A DNA stretch of 40,050 nucleotides from Candidatus Rariloculus versatilis. GTDB lineage: Bacteria > Pseudomonadota > Gammaproteobacteria > Steroidobacterales > Rariloculaceae. Below the pieces are notes generated by a model, which was not told the DNA's origin, did not search any database, and worked only from the letters and a program-made list of their open reading frames with translations. The translations under genes were made by a program, and so were the position numbers. The stretch spans positions 1 to 40,050 of the forward strand of contig JAQAJI010000009.1 in assembly GCA_028278665.1 (NCBI GenBank), read 5' to 3'. Shown here one piece after another: positions 1 through 13,453 of the stretch (the first letter of the stretch is position 1; every line of letters begins with the position of its first letter).

Positions 1-1932
1 GAGCCTGACCGAGCCGTTCTGGTAGACGATGTTGGCCGAGCGGCCCGTCGAGACCGTGACATCCCAGAACTCATTGCCGCCCGGCAGTTCGCCCTCGAGC
101 CCCAGCGAGAAATTCATCGTCGTCGTGGTGTTCGTTGTCGAGCGCCCGGCGCCGATTGCCTCCCTGAGATAATCCGGCGAACGGTTCCCCCAAAGTATGC
201 GGCTGGGATCCGGCCGGCTCATGAAGAGGTTGTAGACCTCCGCCGAGGTCGGCCAGGCTTCCGACATCGTGCAGCCGGGCAGACCGTCGAGCCAGGGCCT
301 TGCCTGCGTCGGCTGCGCATCGCATTCGACACCGAAGCGGCCATCGATCGTGTATGCCGAGTGCGTCATGTCGCCGGCATCGGCGATGCCGTTTCCGTTC
401 ACATCGATCAGCGAATCCGGAATGTCGTAGATGCTGCGATCTGGCGAATTGCCCGGGAAGAGCGGCTGGTTGTTGCCGCGGTAGACCTCATTCCCGAACG
501 GGATCGCGGCAGCCCACTGGTTGATGTTGGCGGCCGTATTTCCGAGGCTCGACTCGGTCTGGGTGCGCGTGAACTGGGCCTGCGCCGTCACCCTGACGTT
601 ATCGGTAACTTCAAATTGACCGCTACCGAACGCCGATAGCCGCTCGAGCGGCGAGGACGACCAGCGGTAAAAATTGTTTTCCTTGATGGCTCCGCTCGGG
701 TGGCGAACGAACACCGGCAGGCCTTCATAGTTGCCCCAGTGATCGCCGCCCGACGTGGGGTCATTCGGGTCGTATACCGGACCATTGAAGCGGTAGCCGC
801 CCGGTGCGCGACTGGGGCTGTAATTCTGGGAACCGAAACCGTGGCCCGTGTAAATCGTGCCGTCGTCGTTGACGCGGAAATTCGTGCCGTTGACGTTGGG
901 TGAGATCGTGCCTGGCGGCAGCTCGTCGAAAATCTCGTCGACGCCGGTCGCCGTCCCCAACGGGGTCTGATCGACCCAGCCGTCTCTCGCGGCCATTGCT
1001 GCCCGGTTCTGCGCCGGCCAGTTGTTGCTATAACCGGGAGGAGGAGCAGGCGGGTTGGAGAAAGCCGCTTCGTTCCTCAGCCAGGGCGAGCTTCCCCAGA
1101 CGAACGTGCCACCCCCGACGTTCGGATTGGCAAAATCCGCGACGCGCCAGTCACGTTGCCACTCACGCTGCAGCGACCGGGTCGCACGCTCGACGCCAAG
1201 CATCACGTTGCCGCGATCGTTCGCAACGTTCGCGCCGATGAGGCCCGAGACCGTGACCTCCTGATTGCCGCCATGCTGCGTATCGCCGAAGCGAATGTCG
1301 ACACTGGCGCCCTCGAAATCGTCCTTGAGGATGAAGTTGACGACGCCGCCGACGGCGTCGGCGCCGTACACGGCCGAGGCGCCACCCGAGATCACCTCGA
1401 CGCGCGATATCGCGGACGCGGGAATCGAGTTGGTATCGATGATCATTGTCGGATCGACAGGCATGGCACGGCGGCCATTGATCAGAACGAGGTTCCGGTT
1501 CGGGCCGAGTCCGCGCAGGCTGACCGTCGATACGCCAACGGTGTTCGTGGCCGTCTGCTGCACATCAGTCGTCGTGAACTGGGTCACCGCCGGCACGAAC
1601 TGCGGCAGCCGGTTCAGAACCGTCTCGACACCGATTGACGACGTATTGTCGAAAAGCTGCTCGTCGACTGTCTGGATCGGTGCGTTCGCCGTGAAGTCCT
1701 GGCGACGGATGCGCGAGCCTGTGACCGTAACTTCCTCGAGCACGGCATCATCCTGAGCCGTAGCGGGAGTTACGGGCGTGACGGCTAGCGCCATGCCCAT
1801 GATCGCTCCGCCGGAGGCCGAGAGTATCGTCGGCCTCAATCCTGCCGATGACGGCCTCCGAAGCGCGTCGGAAATCCCCCTGGACAATGCGTGCAAGCGC
1901 GGACGGCGGCCCGCTCCGGTCGTTCTCTTCAT
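1..1932 (-). CDS. TonB-dependent outer-membrane receptor, N-terminal part (3' end outside window)
   Basis: Outer-membrane active-transport receptor energised by TonB-ExbBD. The frame is open from ATG at 1932 to base 1, giving 644 residues without a stop. A long basic N-terminus and hydrophobic stretch ends in ATAQDDA, a plausible signal cleavage site. The TonB-box-like LEEVTVTGSRI follows, then a plug domain with SLRGLGPNRNLVLINGRR, SRVEVISGGASAVYGADAVGG and VVNFILK. Later residues are rich in Asn, Gly and aromatics, with D-x-N-x-D-like stretches typical of receptor barrels and loops. The start follows GGGGGACACCTG. The plug is of the large-receptor type common in Gammaproteobacteria and Sphingomonads. 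The substrate cannot be told. No siderophore gene is adjacent, and the next gene upstream is an exported protein that also carries an EEVIVRG string. Confidence 0.93.
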   Translation of the reverse strand, partial: MKRTTGAGRRPRLHALSRGISDALRRPSSAGLRPTILSASGGAIMGMALAVTPVTPATAQDDAVLEEVTVTGSRIRRQDFTANAPIQTVDEQLFDNTSSIGVETVLNRLPQFVPAVTQFTTTDVQQTATNTVGVSTVSLRGLGPNRNLVLINGRRAMPVDPTMIIDTNSIPASAISRVEVISGGASAVYGADAVGGVVNFILKDDFEGASVDIRFGDTQHGGNQEVTVSGLIGANVANDRGNVMLGVERATRSLQREWQRDWRVADFANPNVGGGTFVWGSSPWLRNEAAFSNPPAPPPGYSNNWPAQNRAAMAARDGWVDQTPLGTATGVDEIFDELPPGTISPNVNGTNFRVNDDGTIYTGHGFGSQNYSPSRAPGGYRFNGPVYDPNDPTSGGDHWGNYEGLPVFVRHPSGAIKENNFYRWSSSPLERLSAFGSGQFEVTDNVRVTAQAQFTRTQTESSLGNTAANINQWAAAIPFGNEVYRGNNQPLFPGNSPDRSIYDIPDSLIDVNGNGIADAGDMTHSAYTIDGRFGVECDAQPTQARPWLDGLPGCTMSEAWPTSAEVYNLFMSRPDPSRILWGNRSPDYLREAIGAGRSTTNTTTTMNFSLGLEGELPGGNEFWDVTVSTGRSANIVYQNGSVRL

Positions 1933-2030
1933 CAGGTGTCCCCCGGTCCGGTCAGTATCGATCCCAATAACGCCGGCTGCGACACCTGAGATTGTCTGCA
2001 ATCCGGCGATACGATTGTTGTTCTGCCCCG

Positions 2031-2059
2031 AATATACACACTGCGCACGGTTGCGCCAA
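2031..2059 (-). promoter_or_regulatory. Candidate promoter of the TonB receptor gene
   Basis: On the minus strand TTGGCG (2059-2054) and TATATT (2036-2031) are separated by exactly 17 bases, a good sigma-70 arrangement. Transcription would begin near 2024, leaving a leader of about 90 bases before the ATG at 1932. No other good -35/-10 pair was seen in the 1933-2365 gap. Confidence 0.4.
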
Positions 2060-2186
2060 GCACTTGCAAAAGCCATGCAGGGAAAACTGGGGGATTATCG
2101 ATGTTGCAATTGTGCAACCACATTCAAGCCAGTGGACAAGGCTTGCCCGATGAAGCAGCGACGATGGTTTTCCGAGGCACGGCGCG

Positions 2187-2347
2187 AAATGCCCCGACAG
2201 CCGCACAGGTGGCTGGGAAATCGGTCCCGGTGAACTGTCGAGCGGCGCCGGCGGCCCGGCGGAAATGCCCCGCGAGCGCGAGCGCGCGGGCGATGGGCCG
2301 GTCTGACCGACCTGCAGATCGTTGCCGGCAAATGCCCCGCGAGCGCG
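2187..2347 (+). repeat. Three short direct repeats in the intergenic region
   Basis: The decamer AAATGCCCCG occurs at 2187-2196, 2263-2272 and 2330-2339. The last two copies extend to an 18-base identical unit, AAATGCCCCGCGAGCGCG (2263-2280 and 2330-2347), followed by loosely similar GC-rich sequence. The repeats lie between the TonB receptor promoter and the lipoprotein gene. No coding sequence is evident in this 430-base gap. The function is unknown; a regulator-binding array or an internal duplication are both possible. Confidence 0.5.
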
Positions 2348-2365
2348 TGGGCGAGGGTCGGCAGG

Positions 2366-2992
2366 CTATTCGGGCTCGTCCCCGACGGTCAGCAAATTCA
2401 GATGCCGCAGCGCCTCGAGAATCTCCTCGTCCTCGCGCGCCAGCCGCTCGATCTCCTCTCGCATGAGCTGGCGCTTGTAGTGCGCTTCGCCCCGGAATAT
2501 GCCAGTCGGCATCGAGAAGGCGGAACCCTGAAGCAAACGGACCGTCTCGTATGCAATGGCCTCTTCCGTCGCATGCCAGAAGTTGGGCTGGCAAAAGCGC
2601 GTGAGCATCCTCGAGCCCGTAAACGCGACCTCCTCGCAGTGAATGTCGAACTCGTCGTTGCTGTTGATCTCGTTGAAGCGATCGTAGACCGCCTCTTCGG
2701 CGAGTTCGATCTGGATTCGCAGCGCCCCCGGAGTCTGGCCGCGCACGATGACTTCCTCGGTCACACCGGCCGACTGTTGTGCCGTGATCGCCGCGAGGCT
2801 GTCGGCTTCGATTGACGGTTCCCGCGCCACCAACACGGGCGAATCGTCAGCTTCAATCGGCGCCACCGGGACGTCGATCTCGGTCAGAGTTCTCCCCTGC
2901 CCGGCGGCAAATCCGCTGACGAGGAACATGCTGCAAGAACAGGCGGCGAGCAGCGCCAGCCTCAAGGCAGCCGTCACGACCCGCACTGCCAT
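2366..2992 (-). CDS. Putative exported lipoprotein of unknown function
   Basis: A 208-residue protein. ATG at 2992 is chosen because GGAGG sits seven bases upstream; an in-frame ATG at 3010 lacks a good ribosome site. The N-terminus MAVRVVTAALRLALLAAC is a signal peptide ending in a lipobox-like LAAC. The mature part contains TEEVIVRGQ, which resembles the TonB-box region of receptors, then NEINSNDEFDIHCEEVAFTGSR, a Cys-containing segment ending RFCQPNFW, and an acidic coiled C-terminus. Proteins of this look are common as 'hypothetical exported' in marine Gammaproteobacteria; I know no function. It starts 28 bases after the GltD-like gene, so it could be the last gene of the nifJ operon, but its role may belong with the TonB receptor. 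It ends with TAG. Confidence 0.75.
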   Translation of the reverse strand: MAVRVVTAALRLALLAACSCSMFLVSGFAAGQGRTLTEIDVPVAPIEADDSPVLVAREPSIEADSLAAITAQQSAGVTEEVIVRGQTPGALRIQIELAEEAVYDRFNEINSNDEFDIHCEEVAFTGSRMLTRFCQPNFWHATEEAIAYETVRLLQGSAFSMPTGIFRGEAHYKRQLMREEIERLAREDEEILEALRHLNLLTVGDEPE

Positions 2993-3020
2993 CCCTGTGC
3001 CTCCAACCATGTCCGGCCCC

Positions 3021-4852
3021 TCAAGCCTTGACGCGCTTGCTCACATCGCAGGCACGCTCGACATTGCGCGTGACCTTCTGGATCGAGATGCACTCGACGG
3101 GGCAGACCTTCTCGCAACGGCCGCAGCGCGTGCACTCATCCTGGTCGATGTAGAGCAGGTTGTAGTGGTGCGGCGTTCGATCCGCCGCGTCCTCGTAGCC
3201 GACGATGCGGCCGTCGGCATCATACTCCAGATCGTCGACGCGAACGATACAGTTGTCGTGCGGCTTGACCTCCAGACACTTCTCGCAATAGATGCAGATG
3301 TCGTTGTCGATTTCGAACTTGAAGTGGCACAGATAGCAGCGCATCGTCTCGCGGTTGGCAAGCGCGGGCGTGTAACCGGTCTCGACCTCGGCCTTCAGTG
3401 AGCGTTCGACGAGCGGGATCGTCGGCATAGGCACGCGCGCGATGTCGTCCATCTCGGGCACCCGCCCGGTCTCGGTGGAGCCGCCAGTGATCCTCGCAAC
3501 GTCAAGCACGCGCGGCTCGCCCACGAGGAACTCATCGACGGCGCGCGCGCACTGCTTCGCGTGGCCGATCGCCTCGATCAGCGTCGATGCGCCGATCGAG
3601 TAGTCGCCGGCCAGAAAGAGGCCCGGCAGATCGGTCGCAACGGGCGATCCCGGCCTGATCCAGCCGTTATTATCGAGCACCTTCGGCGCGATGGCGTCAC
3701 CGAGCCACGCCGTGTCCTGCCACTGGCCCGTGGCGAGCAGGATCGTGTCGACACCGACTTCGAACTCGCTGCCTTCGATCGCGACGGGACGCCGGCGGCC
3801 GCTCGAATCGGGCGCGCCGAGCTCGTTGCGGATGAAGCGCATCTGCTCGATCGTTCCTTCGCCATTGCCGAGATACGCCGTCGGACCCACCATGAGCTCG
3901 AGCGGTATCTGCTCGTGAATGAGCTCGTCGATCTCATCCTTCGTGACCGACATCTCCTCGCGGGAGCGCCGGTAGTAGACGCTCGGCTCGGTACCCAGGC
4001 GCAACGCCGTGCGCGCGCAGTCCATGGCCGTGAAGCCGCCGCCGACCACGATCACGCGCCGGCCGAGTTCGGACTCCCCCGATTCGTTGGCTTCGAGCAG
4101 GAAGTCGAGTCCGTGGCGGATACCGCCGAGATCCTTGCCGGGCAGATCGATGATGTTCGGGTCAAGCGTTCCGGCCGCAATGACGACAGCGTCATACGAC
4201 TGCATGAGCTCTTCGATCGTCGTGTCGACACCGATGTCCTGCTTGCAGAGGATCTCGACGCCGAGGCGGCGGATCTGCTCGATCTCGTTGTCGATGATGT
4301 CGCGCGGCAGACGGAACTCGGGAATGCCCTGGTTCATCATGCCGCCCGGCAACGAGTACTTCTCGAACACGGTCGGCTTATGACCGTAGAGCGCAAGTTC
4401 GCGCGCGGCGGTCAGCCCCGCGCAACCGCCGCCGACGATGGCGACCGTCTTGCCCGTCTCCGGATACAGCGGATCGAGGACCACGAGCTTGCCGCTGCCG
4501 AGATCCGACGCTGCACGCTTGGAGAAGCAGATCGCGACGGGTTCGCCGAGCCCTTCGCGGCCGTGCCGGCAGACGTCCTCGCACGGCCGCGAACACACGC
4601 GGCCAAGCACGCCCGGAAAGACGTTGTCCACGAGGTTGATGAAATAGGCTTCGTCGTAATTGCCCTTGTGGATCTCGCCGAGGTAGTCGGGGATGCGCGT
4701 GTGCGCCGGACAGGCGGCCTGGCAGGGGATGTTCGTGTCGAGCCAGTCCATGTCCTTGGGCTGGTTCGCGTAGCCGTCCTCGCGCGACAGCGAGAAGTGC
4801 GGCAAGCGATGCGGGCCCGGTCGAATCTCGAGCGCGCGCGGTTTCGCGGCCA

Positions 4853-4853
<1 letters not shown>
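3021..4853 (-). CDS. GltD-like FAD/NADPH oxidoreductase with 4Fe-4S domains (NADPH:ferredoxin partner of PFOR)
   Basis: A 610-residue flavoprotein of the glutamate synthase small-chain/NfnB-like family that moves electrons between NAD(P)H and iron-sulphur carriers. In order: an N-terminal Cys-rich Fe-S domain (CQAAC near residue 43, then GRVCSRPCEDVCRHG); an FAD-binding VAIVGGGCAGLTAA near 135; a pyridine-nucleotide site VIVVGGGFTAMDCA near 265; an FAD-closing GLFLAGDYSIGAST near 410; then an unusual C-terminal extension with CYLCHFKFE and CIYCEKCLE; and a typical 4Fe-4S motif CTRCGRCEKVCPVEC near 580. Its ATG overlaps the nifJ stop (TGATG at 4855-4851), so the two are translationally coupled. 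It probably connects the pyruvate oxidoreductase to NADP(H). No glutamate synthase large subunit is nearby, so a role in glutamate synthesis is unlikely. Confidence 0.9.
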
Positions 4854-8587
<3,734 letters not shown>

Positions 8588-8652
8588 CTAGCAGCATACG
8601 TACCGAGCACAGGTTTCCTTACCAGCGCATCGCCCGCTCACAGCCACGAAAT

Positions 8653-8677
8653 TGTGCAGTACAAGCTGTGGTGCACA
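8653..8677. promoter_or_regulatory. Inverted repeat TGTGCA-N13-TGCACA between nifJ and gcvH
   Basis: Perfect 6-base arms TGTGCA (8653-8658) and TGCACA (8672-8677) separated by 13 bases, within the 346-base divergent gap between nifJ and gcvH. It could be an operator, but 6-base arms can arise by chance in a gap of this size. Confidence 0.2.
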
Positions 8678-8701
8678 CGAGGTGATGACCGAGCCCGGGA
8701 A

Positions 8702-8733
8702 CATATGCCAGTGACGCGAGGTCACACCATATG
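8702..8733. promoter_or_regulatory. Interrupted palindrome upstream of gcvH, possible operator
   Basis: CATATG (8702-8707) pairs with CATATG (8728-8733), and inside it GTGAC (8711-8715) pairs with GTCAC (8721-8725) around a five-base loop. It therefore forms a two-stage stem with a small internal loop. It lies about 40 bases upstream of the probable gcvH -10 box and in the shared regulatory region of two divergent operons. A glycine riboswitch was looked for in this gap and not seen. Confidence 0.35.
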
Positions 8734-8769
8734 CGGAGTGGTTCGGTATGGCTTGGCCCGCGCCGCCGA

Positions 8770-8778
8770 TGGTAAAGT
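8770..8778 (+). promoter_or_regulatory. Candidate extended -10 promoter of gcvH
   Basis: TGG followed by TAAAGT (8773-8778) forms an extended -10 element (TGn-TAnAnT) about 33 bases before the gcvH ATG. The only -35-like hexamer, TTGGCC (8753-8758), is too close at 14 bases, which is tolerable for an extended -10 promoter. The rest of the 8465-8810 gap holds the two inverted repeats and no gene. Confidence 0.35.
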
Positions 8779-8810
8779 GCCGCCTTCCGCAAAGCTCCCA
8801 TTGGCACGGC

Positions 8811-9188
8811 ATGACGGAACTTCGATACACGGACGATCACGAGTGGCTTCGTCACGAGGATGACGGCACGGTCACGATTGGAATCACGCAATATGCCCAG
8901 GAGCAGCTCGGCGATATCGTCTTCGTCGAACTGCCCGAAACGGGCGCTCGGGTTACCGAAGGCGACGAGGCCTGCGTGATCGAGTCGGTCAAGTCCGCAG
9001 CCGACATCAGGATGCCGCTGAGCGGCGAGGTCGTGGCCGTCAACGATGACCTTGCCGACTCGCCCGAGACCGTCAACGCGGACCCGCTGGGAGCCGGCTG
9101 GTTCATCAAGGTCCGGCCCGACGCGCCGTACGAACCCGAGGCGTTGCTCGATCAGACCGCATACGATGAGCTGATCGGCACGCTGTAA
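8811..9188 (+). CDS. gcvH: Glycine cleavage system H protein
   Basis: A 125-residue lipoyl carrier that shuttles the aminomethyl group between P, T and L proteins of the glycine cleavage complex. The start at ATG 8811 gives the family-typical MTELRYTDDHEWLR; the frame is open further upstream (to 8748) but those residues are not family-like. The lipoylation site is Lys61 in VIESVKSAADI, and GWFIKVRP near the C-terminus is typical. Length matches the family. It is the first gene of gcvH-gcvP-gcvT, with gcvP beginning 15 bases after its TAA. The ribosome binding site is weak. No lpd (L protein) is in the window, as is usual. Confidence 0.97.
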   Translation: MTELRYTDDHEWLRHEDDGTVTIGITQYAQEQLGDIVFVELPETGARVTEGDEACVIESVKSAADIRMPLSGEVVAVNDDLADSPETVNADPLGAGWFIKVRPDAPYEPEALLDQTAYDELIGTL

Positions 9189-9203
9189 ACCGCTGCAACG
9201 ACA

Positions 9204-12113
9204 TTGGCCACCGTGCCCTCGGCTACAGTCAACCCGGACACCGACCTTGAAGCGCTCGAGCAGCGAGACGACTTCGCAAGGCGGCACATCGGTCCCGATG
9301 CCGCCGAGACGCGGGCCATGCTGGACTCGCTCGGGCTCGAGACACTCGACGCGCTGATCGAGCGGGCCGTTCCCGCGAATATCCTGTCGCGACAACCGCT
9401 GCCGCTCGATTGCGCGGTCAGCGAGGTGGAAGCGATCGAGAAACTGCGCGGCATGGCCGCCGACAACGATGTCTTCAGGTCGTTCATCGGCATGGGTTAC
9501 TACGGGACACACACGCCCGCGGTGATTCTCAGGAACGTCCTTGAGGATCCGGCCTGGTATACCGCCTACACGCCCTATCAACCGGAGATTTCCCAGGGCC
9601 GTCTCGAGGCGCTGCTGAATTTTCAGACGATGGTCGCGGACCTGACCGCGCTCGAAATCGCCAATGCGTCGCTGCTCGACGAGGCGACGGCCGCAGCCGA
9701 AGCGATGACGTTCTGCCGGCGCGTGAGCAGGAACCCGGGATCGCGCTTCTTCGTCTCGCGCGATTGCCTGCCGCAGACCATCGAAGTCGTTCAAACGCGC
9801 GCCCAACCGCTTGGGTTCGAGGTCGTCGTCGGCGATGAACGCAGCGACTTCGACGGCGATGACTACTTCGGGCTGCTGCTTCAGTACCCGGCAACGGACG
9901 GCCACGTTCGCGATCACTCCGCGGCGATCGCCGCGGCTCACGAGCACGGCGCGCTCGCTGTCGTTGCCGCGGACCTGCTGAGCCTCACGCTGCTCACGCC
10001 GCCGGGCGAGCAAGGCGCGGATGTTGCCGTCGGTACGACCCAGCGATTCGGCGTACCGCTCGGCTTCGGCGGCCCGCACGCGGCCTACTTTGCGACGTGC
10101 GCGCAGCACAAGCGCGCTGTGCCGGGCCGCCTGGTCGGCGTTTCGGTCGATGCGAGCGGCCAGCCCGCCTATCGACTCGCTCTTCAGACCCGCGAGCAGC
10201 ACATCCGCCGCGAGAAGGCCACAAGCAATATCTGTACCGCTCAGGTCCTGCTCGCCGTCATCGCTGCGATGTATGCCAGTTATCACGGTCCGGAGGGATT
10301 GCGGACGATCGCCCGGCGCGTCCACCGGCTCACCGCGATCCTCGCGGAAGGCTTGCGCCGGATGGGCCTTGCAGTCGCGAACGAAACTGCCTTCGACACG
10401 CTGACCGTCGACGTGGCCGGCCGCGCCGACGCCGTGCATGCGGCCGCGCGAGCGGCCAGGATCAACCTGCGGGCAATCGATGCCGGCAGGGTCGGCGTTT
10501 CACTCGACGAGACCGTGACGCGCGCCGACGTCGAGGCCCTCCTTGGCGTGTTCTCGGCCGCCGGCGACCGGCCGCCCGAGTTCGATACTGTCGCGGCAAC
10601 CGCGCCGCAACTGCTGCCGGACGCTCTGTCCAGGCAATCCTCCTTTCTCACGCATTCCGTCTTCAACGATCATCATTCGGAAACTGCGATGCTGCGCTAC
10701 CTGGCAAGGCTGGCCGGCAGGGACCTTGCGCTTGATCGCGGCATGATTCCGCTGGGCTCGTGCACGATGAAGCTCAATGCGACGACGGAAATGGCGCCCA
10801 TCACCTGGAGCGAATTCGGGTCGCTGCACCCGTACGCGCCGCGCGAGCAGAGCGTGGGCTACCGGCGGCTGATGGCGGAACTCGAGCAGATGCTCTGCGC
10901 ATGCACGGGCTACGACGCGGTGTCGCTGCAGCCGAACGCCGGTTCCCAGGGTGAATACGCGGGCCTTGCCGCGATCCGTGCGTATCACGCGAGCCGCGGC
11001 GAGCCCGATCGCGACGTCTGCCTGATTCCCAGTTCCGCGCTCGGTACGAACCCGGCCAGCGCCCAACTCGCCGGTATGCGGGTCGTCGTCGTCGCCTGCG
11101 ACGAAGACGGCAATGTCGATGTTGCCGACGTCCGGTCCAAAGCAGCCGAGCACGCCGACCGGCTCGGCGCGATCATGATTACCTACCCGTCCACTCACGG
11201 CGTCTTCGAGCCCGCGATCCGCGAGGTCTGCGAAATCGTCCATCTGGCGGGCGGTCAGGTCTACATCGACGGCGCCAATCTCAACGCCATGGTCGGCTTG
11301 AGTTCGCTGGCCGAGATCGGCGGCGATGTCTCGCACATCAACCTGCACAAGACGTTCTGCATCCCGCACGGGGGCGGCGGACCCGGCATGGGGCCGATCG
11401 GTGTCAAGACGCATCTCAAGCCGTTCCTGCCCGGGCACGGCGTCACGGGCCTGGCCGGCACCGGCGCGGTCGCCGCGGCACCGTACGGCAGCGCGGGCAT
11501 CCTGCCGATCTCCTGGGCCTACATCAGGCTCATGGGCCGCGACGGGCTGCGCAAGGCCACGGAGATCGCGATCCTGAACGCGAACTACGTCGCGCATCGT
11601 CTCGCACCGCATTTTCCCGTGCTCTATACCGGCGAGAACGGCATGGTCGCTCACGAGTGCGTGCTGGATCTGCGGCCCGTCAAGGCGCAAACGGGCATAA
11701 CCGTCGAAGACGTGGCCAAGCGACTCATCGACTACGGCTTTCACGCCCCGACGATGTCGTTCCCGGTCGCGGGCACGCTCATGATCGAACCGACCGAGAG
11801 CGAATCCAGGCGCGAACTCGACCGGTTCTGCGAAGCGATGATTGCGATCCGCAAGGAAATCGACGCCATCGCCACTGGCGAGTTCGAGACGGACAACAAT
11901 CCGCTCGTGAATGCGCCGCACACGGCGCTCGACCTTGCGGCTGACTGGACGCACGGCTATACGCGCGAGCAGGCCGCGTTTCCCGTGGAAAGCCTGCGCG
12001 ATGCGAAGTACTGGCCGCCGGTCGGCCGCGTCGACAGCGCCTACGGCGACCGGAATCTCGTGTGCTCCTGTCCTGCGATGTCTGCCTACGAGTCGGATCC
12101 GGAGGCCGCATGA
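9204..12113 (+). CDS. gcvP: Glycine dehydrogenase (decarboxylating), P protein, single-chain form
   Basis: PLP enzyme that decarboxylates glycine and passes the aminomethyl group to lipoyl-GcvH. It has 969 residues, full length for the fused bacterial form that carries both halves (many organisms split it). The N-terminal half starts with [15 protein letters not shown] and contains [13 protein letters not shown] and [14 protein letters not shown]. The C-terminal half has the PLP lysine near residue 716 in [17 protein letters not shown] and the downstream [18 protein letters not shown]. The start is taken as TTG 9204; GTG 9213 is an alternative, and neither has a clear Shine-Dalgarno. The C-terminus DRNLVCSCP is typical. 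Ends with TGA. Confidence 0.96.
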   Translation: MATVPSATVNPDTDLEALEQRDDFARRHIGPDAAETRAMLDSLGLETLDALIERAVPANILSRQPLPLDCAVSEVEAIEKLRGMAADNDVFRSFIGMGYYGTHTPAVILRNVLEDPAWYTAYTPYQPEISQGRLEALLNFQTMVADLTALEIANASLLDEATAAAEAMTFCRRVSRNPGSRFFVSRDCLPQTIEVVQTRAQPLGFEVVVGDERSDFDGDDYFGLLLQYPATDGHVRDHSAAIAAAHEHGALAVVAADLLSLTLLTPPGEQGADVAVGTTQRFGVPLGFGGPHAAYFATCAQHKRAVPGRLVGVSVDASGQPAYRLALQTREQHIRREKATSNICTAQVLLAVIAAMYASYHGPEGLRTIARRVHRLTAILAEGLRRMGLAVANETAFDTLTVDVAGRADAVHAAARAARINLRAIDAGRVGVSLDETVTRADVEALLGVFSAAGDRPPEFDTVAATAPQLLPDALSRQSSFLTHSVFNDHHSETAMLRYLARLAGRDLALDRGMIPLGSCTMKLNATTEMAPITWSEFGSLHPYAPREQSVGYRRLMAELEQMLCACTGYDAVSLQPNAGSQGEYAGLAAIRAYHASRGEPDRDVCLIPSSALGTNPASAQLAGMRVVVVACDEDGNVDVADVRSKAAEHADRLGAIMITYPSTHGVFEPAIREVCEIVHLAGGQVYIDGANLNAMVGLSSLAEIGGDVSHINLHKTFCIPHGGGGPGMGPIGVKTHLKPFLPGHGVTGLAGTGAVAAAPYGSAGILPISWAYIRLMGRDGLRKATEIAILNANYVAHRLAPHFPVLYTGENGMVAHECVLDLRPVKAQTGITVEDVAKRLIDYGFHAPTMSFPVAGTLMIEPTESESRRELDRFCEAMIAIRKEIDAIATGEFETDNNPLVNAPHTALDLAADWTHGYTREQAAFPVESLRDAKYWPPVGRVDSAYGDRNLVCSCPAMSAYESDPEAA

Positions 12114-12328
12114 GCGCAGCCCGGTTCGGCAGCGTCGTGCCCGTTCGGATTCGCCCTGGATACATGAATACGCCCAAGATTCTCGAATCGACGACCGGAG
12201 CGCGCGGTTCCGTTCGCTACCCAGGCAGCTTGTCCGCACTCTTGCAGACCTCGCTTCACGCGCTGCCGCATGGTTCGATTACCCGCTCCAGCGCCTTGCG
12301 CAGGTCCTTCTGACGCTCCCGAGGCTAC

Positions 12329-13453
12329 ATGTCCGAACTCTCGCAAACCCCGCTCCACGAGTTGCACGTCGCGCTTGGTGCAAGGATGGTGCCGTTTGCG
12401 GGCTACTCGATGCCGCTGCAGTATCGGACCGGCATCATCAAGGAACACACGCACGCGCGCACGAAGGCAGGCCTGTTCGACGTCTCGCACATGGGACAAT
12501 TGCGGCTTGGCGGCTCTGAAGCGGCCGCCGCACTCGAGACGCTGACGCCGGCCGACATCGTGGATCTGCCCGACGGCCGGCAGCGCTATGCGCTTCTGAC
12601 CAACGACGCAGGCGGCGTCGTCGACGACTGCATGGTCGCGAACCTCACCGGTGATCTCCTGGTCGTCGTCAACGCCGCGACCAGGTCGGCCGACATCGAT
12701 CATTTGCGCGAGCACATCGGCGGGCATTGCACGATCGAAGTGCTGGACCAGCGCGCGCTGCTCGCACTGCAGGGTCCGGCGTCCGCCGGCGTACTCGCGC
12801 GATATGCGCCGGAAACCGCGTCGCTTGGATTCATGAGTATCGCGGACGTGTCGCTCGCGGGCGGCGAATGCCGCGTGAGCCGCTCCGGCTACACCGGCGA
12901 GGACGGCTTCGAGATTTCGGTCGATGCGGCGCGGGCCGAGGCGCTGGCGCGCGAGTTGCTGAGTCACGATGAAGTCGAACCGATCGGTCTCGGCGCACGC
13001 GATTCGCTCAGGCTCGAAGCGGGTCTTTGCCTGTACGGTCAGGACCTGGATACGACCACGACGCCGGTCGAAGCGGGACTCTCGTGGACCGTTGCGAGGT
13101 CCCGTCGTGCCGGCGGCGCGCGACCGGGCGGCTATCCGGGCGCGGCCGTCGTCGAGCGGCAGCTCGCCGGGGGCGCGGCGCGGCGGCGCGTGGCGCTGCT
13201 GCCGCAGTCGCGTGTTCCGTTGCGGGCCGGCAGCGTGTTGCAGGGCCCGGACGGTTCGCACGCCGGCAGCGTGACGAGCGGCGGCTTCGGCCCCACGCTC
13301 GGCGCGCCGGTGGCCATGGGCTATGTCCAATCGCCGATCGCGCGACCGGGCAAGCTGCTGTCGGCCAGCGTCCGCGGCAACGCGATTCCCGTCGAAGTCG
13401 CGAGACTACCGGTAGTTCCGCATCGTTACGTTCGCGGCGGCGCGACCGGCTGA
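12329..13453 (+). CDS. gcvT: Aminomethyltransferase, T protein of glycine cleavage
   Basis: Transfers the methylene carbon from aminomethyl-GcvH to tetrahydrofolate and releases ammonia. It has 374 residues, typical length. ATG 12329 gives MSELSQTPLHELHVALGARMV; further landmarks are FAGYSMPLQY, GLFDVSHMGQ, LTNDAGGVVDDCMV, LALQGPAS and RSGYTGEDGFEIS, followed by the C-terminal barrel with TSGGFGPTLGAPVAMGYV. The substrate-binding Asp is in NDAGGVVDD. A 215-base spacer separates it from gcvP; no gene or clear promoter was seen there. A decayed second copy of this gene's last ~140 bases lies 3.1 kb downstream at 16437-16575. Confidence 0.96.
   Translation: MSELSQTPLHELHVALGARMVPFAGYSMPLQYRTGIIKEHTHARTKAGLFDVSHMGQLRLGGSEAAAALETLTPADIVDLPDGRQRYALLTNDAGGVVDDCMVANLTGDLLVVVNAATRSADIDHLREHIGGHCTIEVLDQRALLALQGPASAGVLARYAPETASLGFMSIADVSLAGGECRVSRSGYTGEDGFEISVDAARAEALARELLSHDEVEPIGLGARDSLRLEAGLCLYGQDLDTTTTPVEAGLSWTVARSRRAGGARPGGYPGAAVVERQLAGGAARRRVALLPQSRVPLRAGSVLQGPDGSHAGSVTSGGFGPTLGAPVAMGYVQSPIARPGKLLSASVRGNAIPVEVARLPVVPHRYVRGGATG

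Noticed and set aside
12114-12328. Small gene or tRNA-like element between gcvP and gcvT
   Set aside because: GGTTCGATTACC resembles a T-arm, but no acceptor stem or anticodon arm can be formed around it, and the open frame there has no ribosome site or family-like product.
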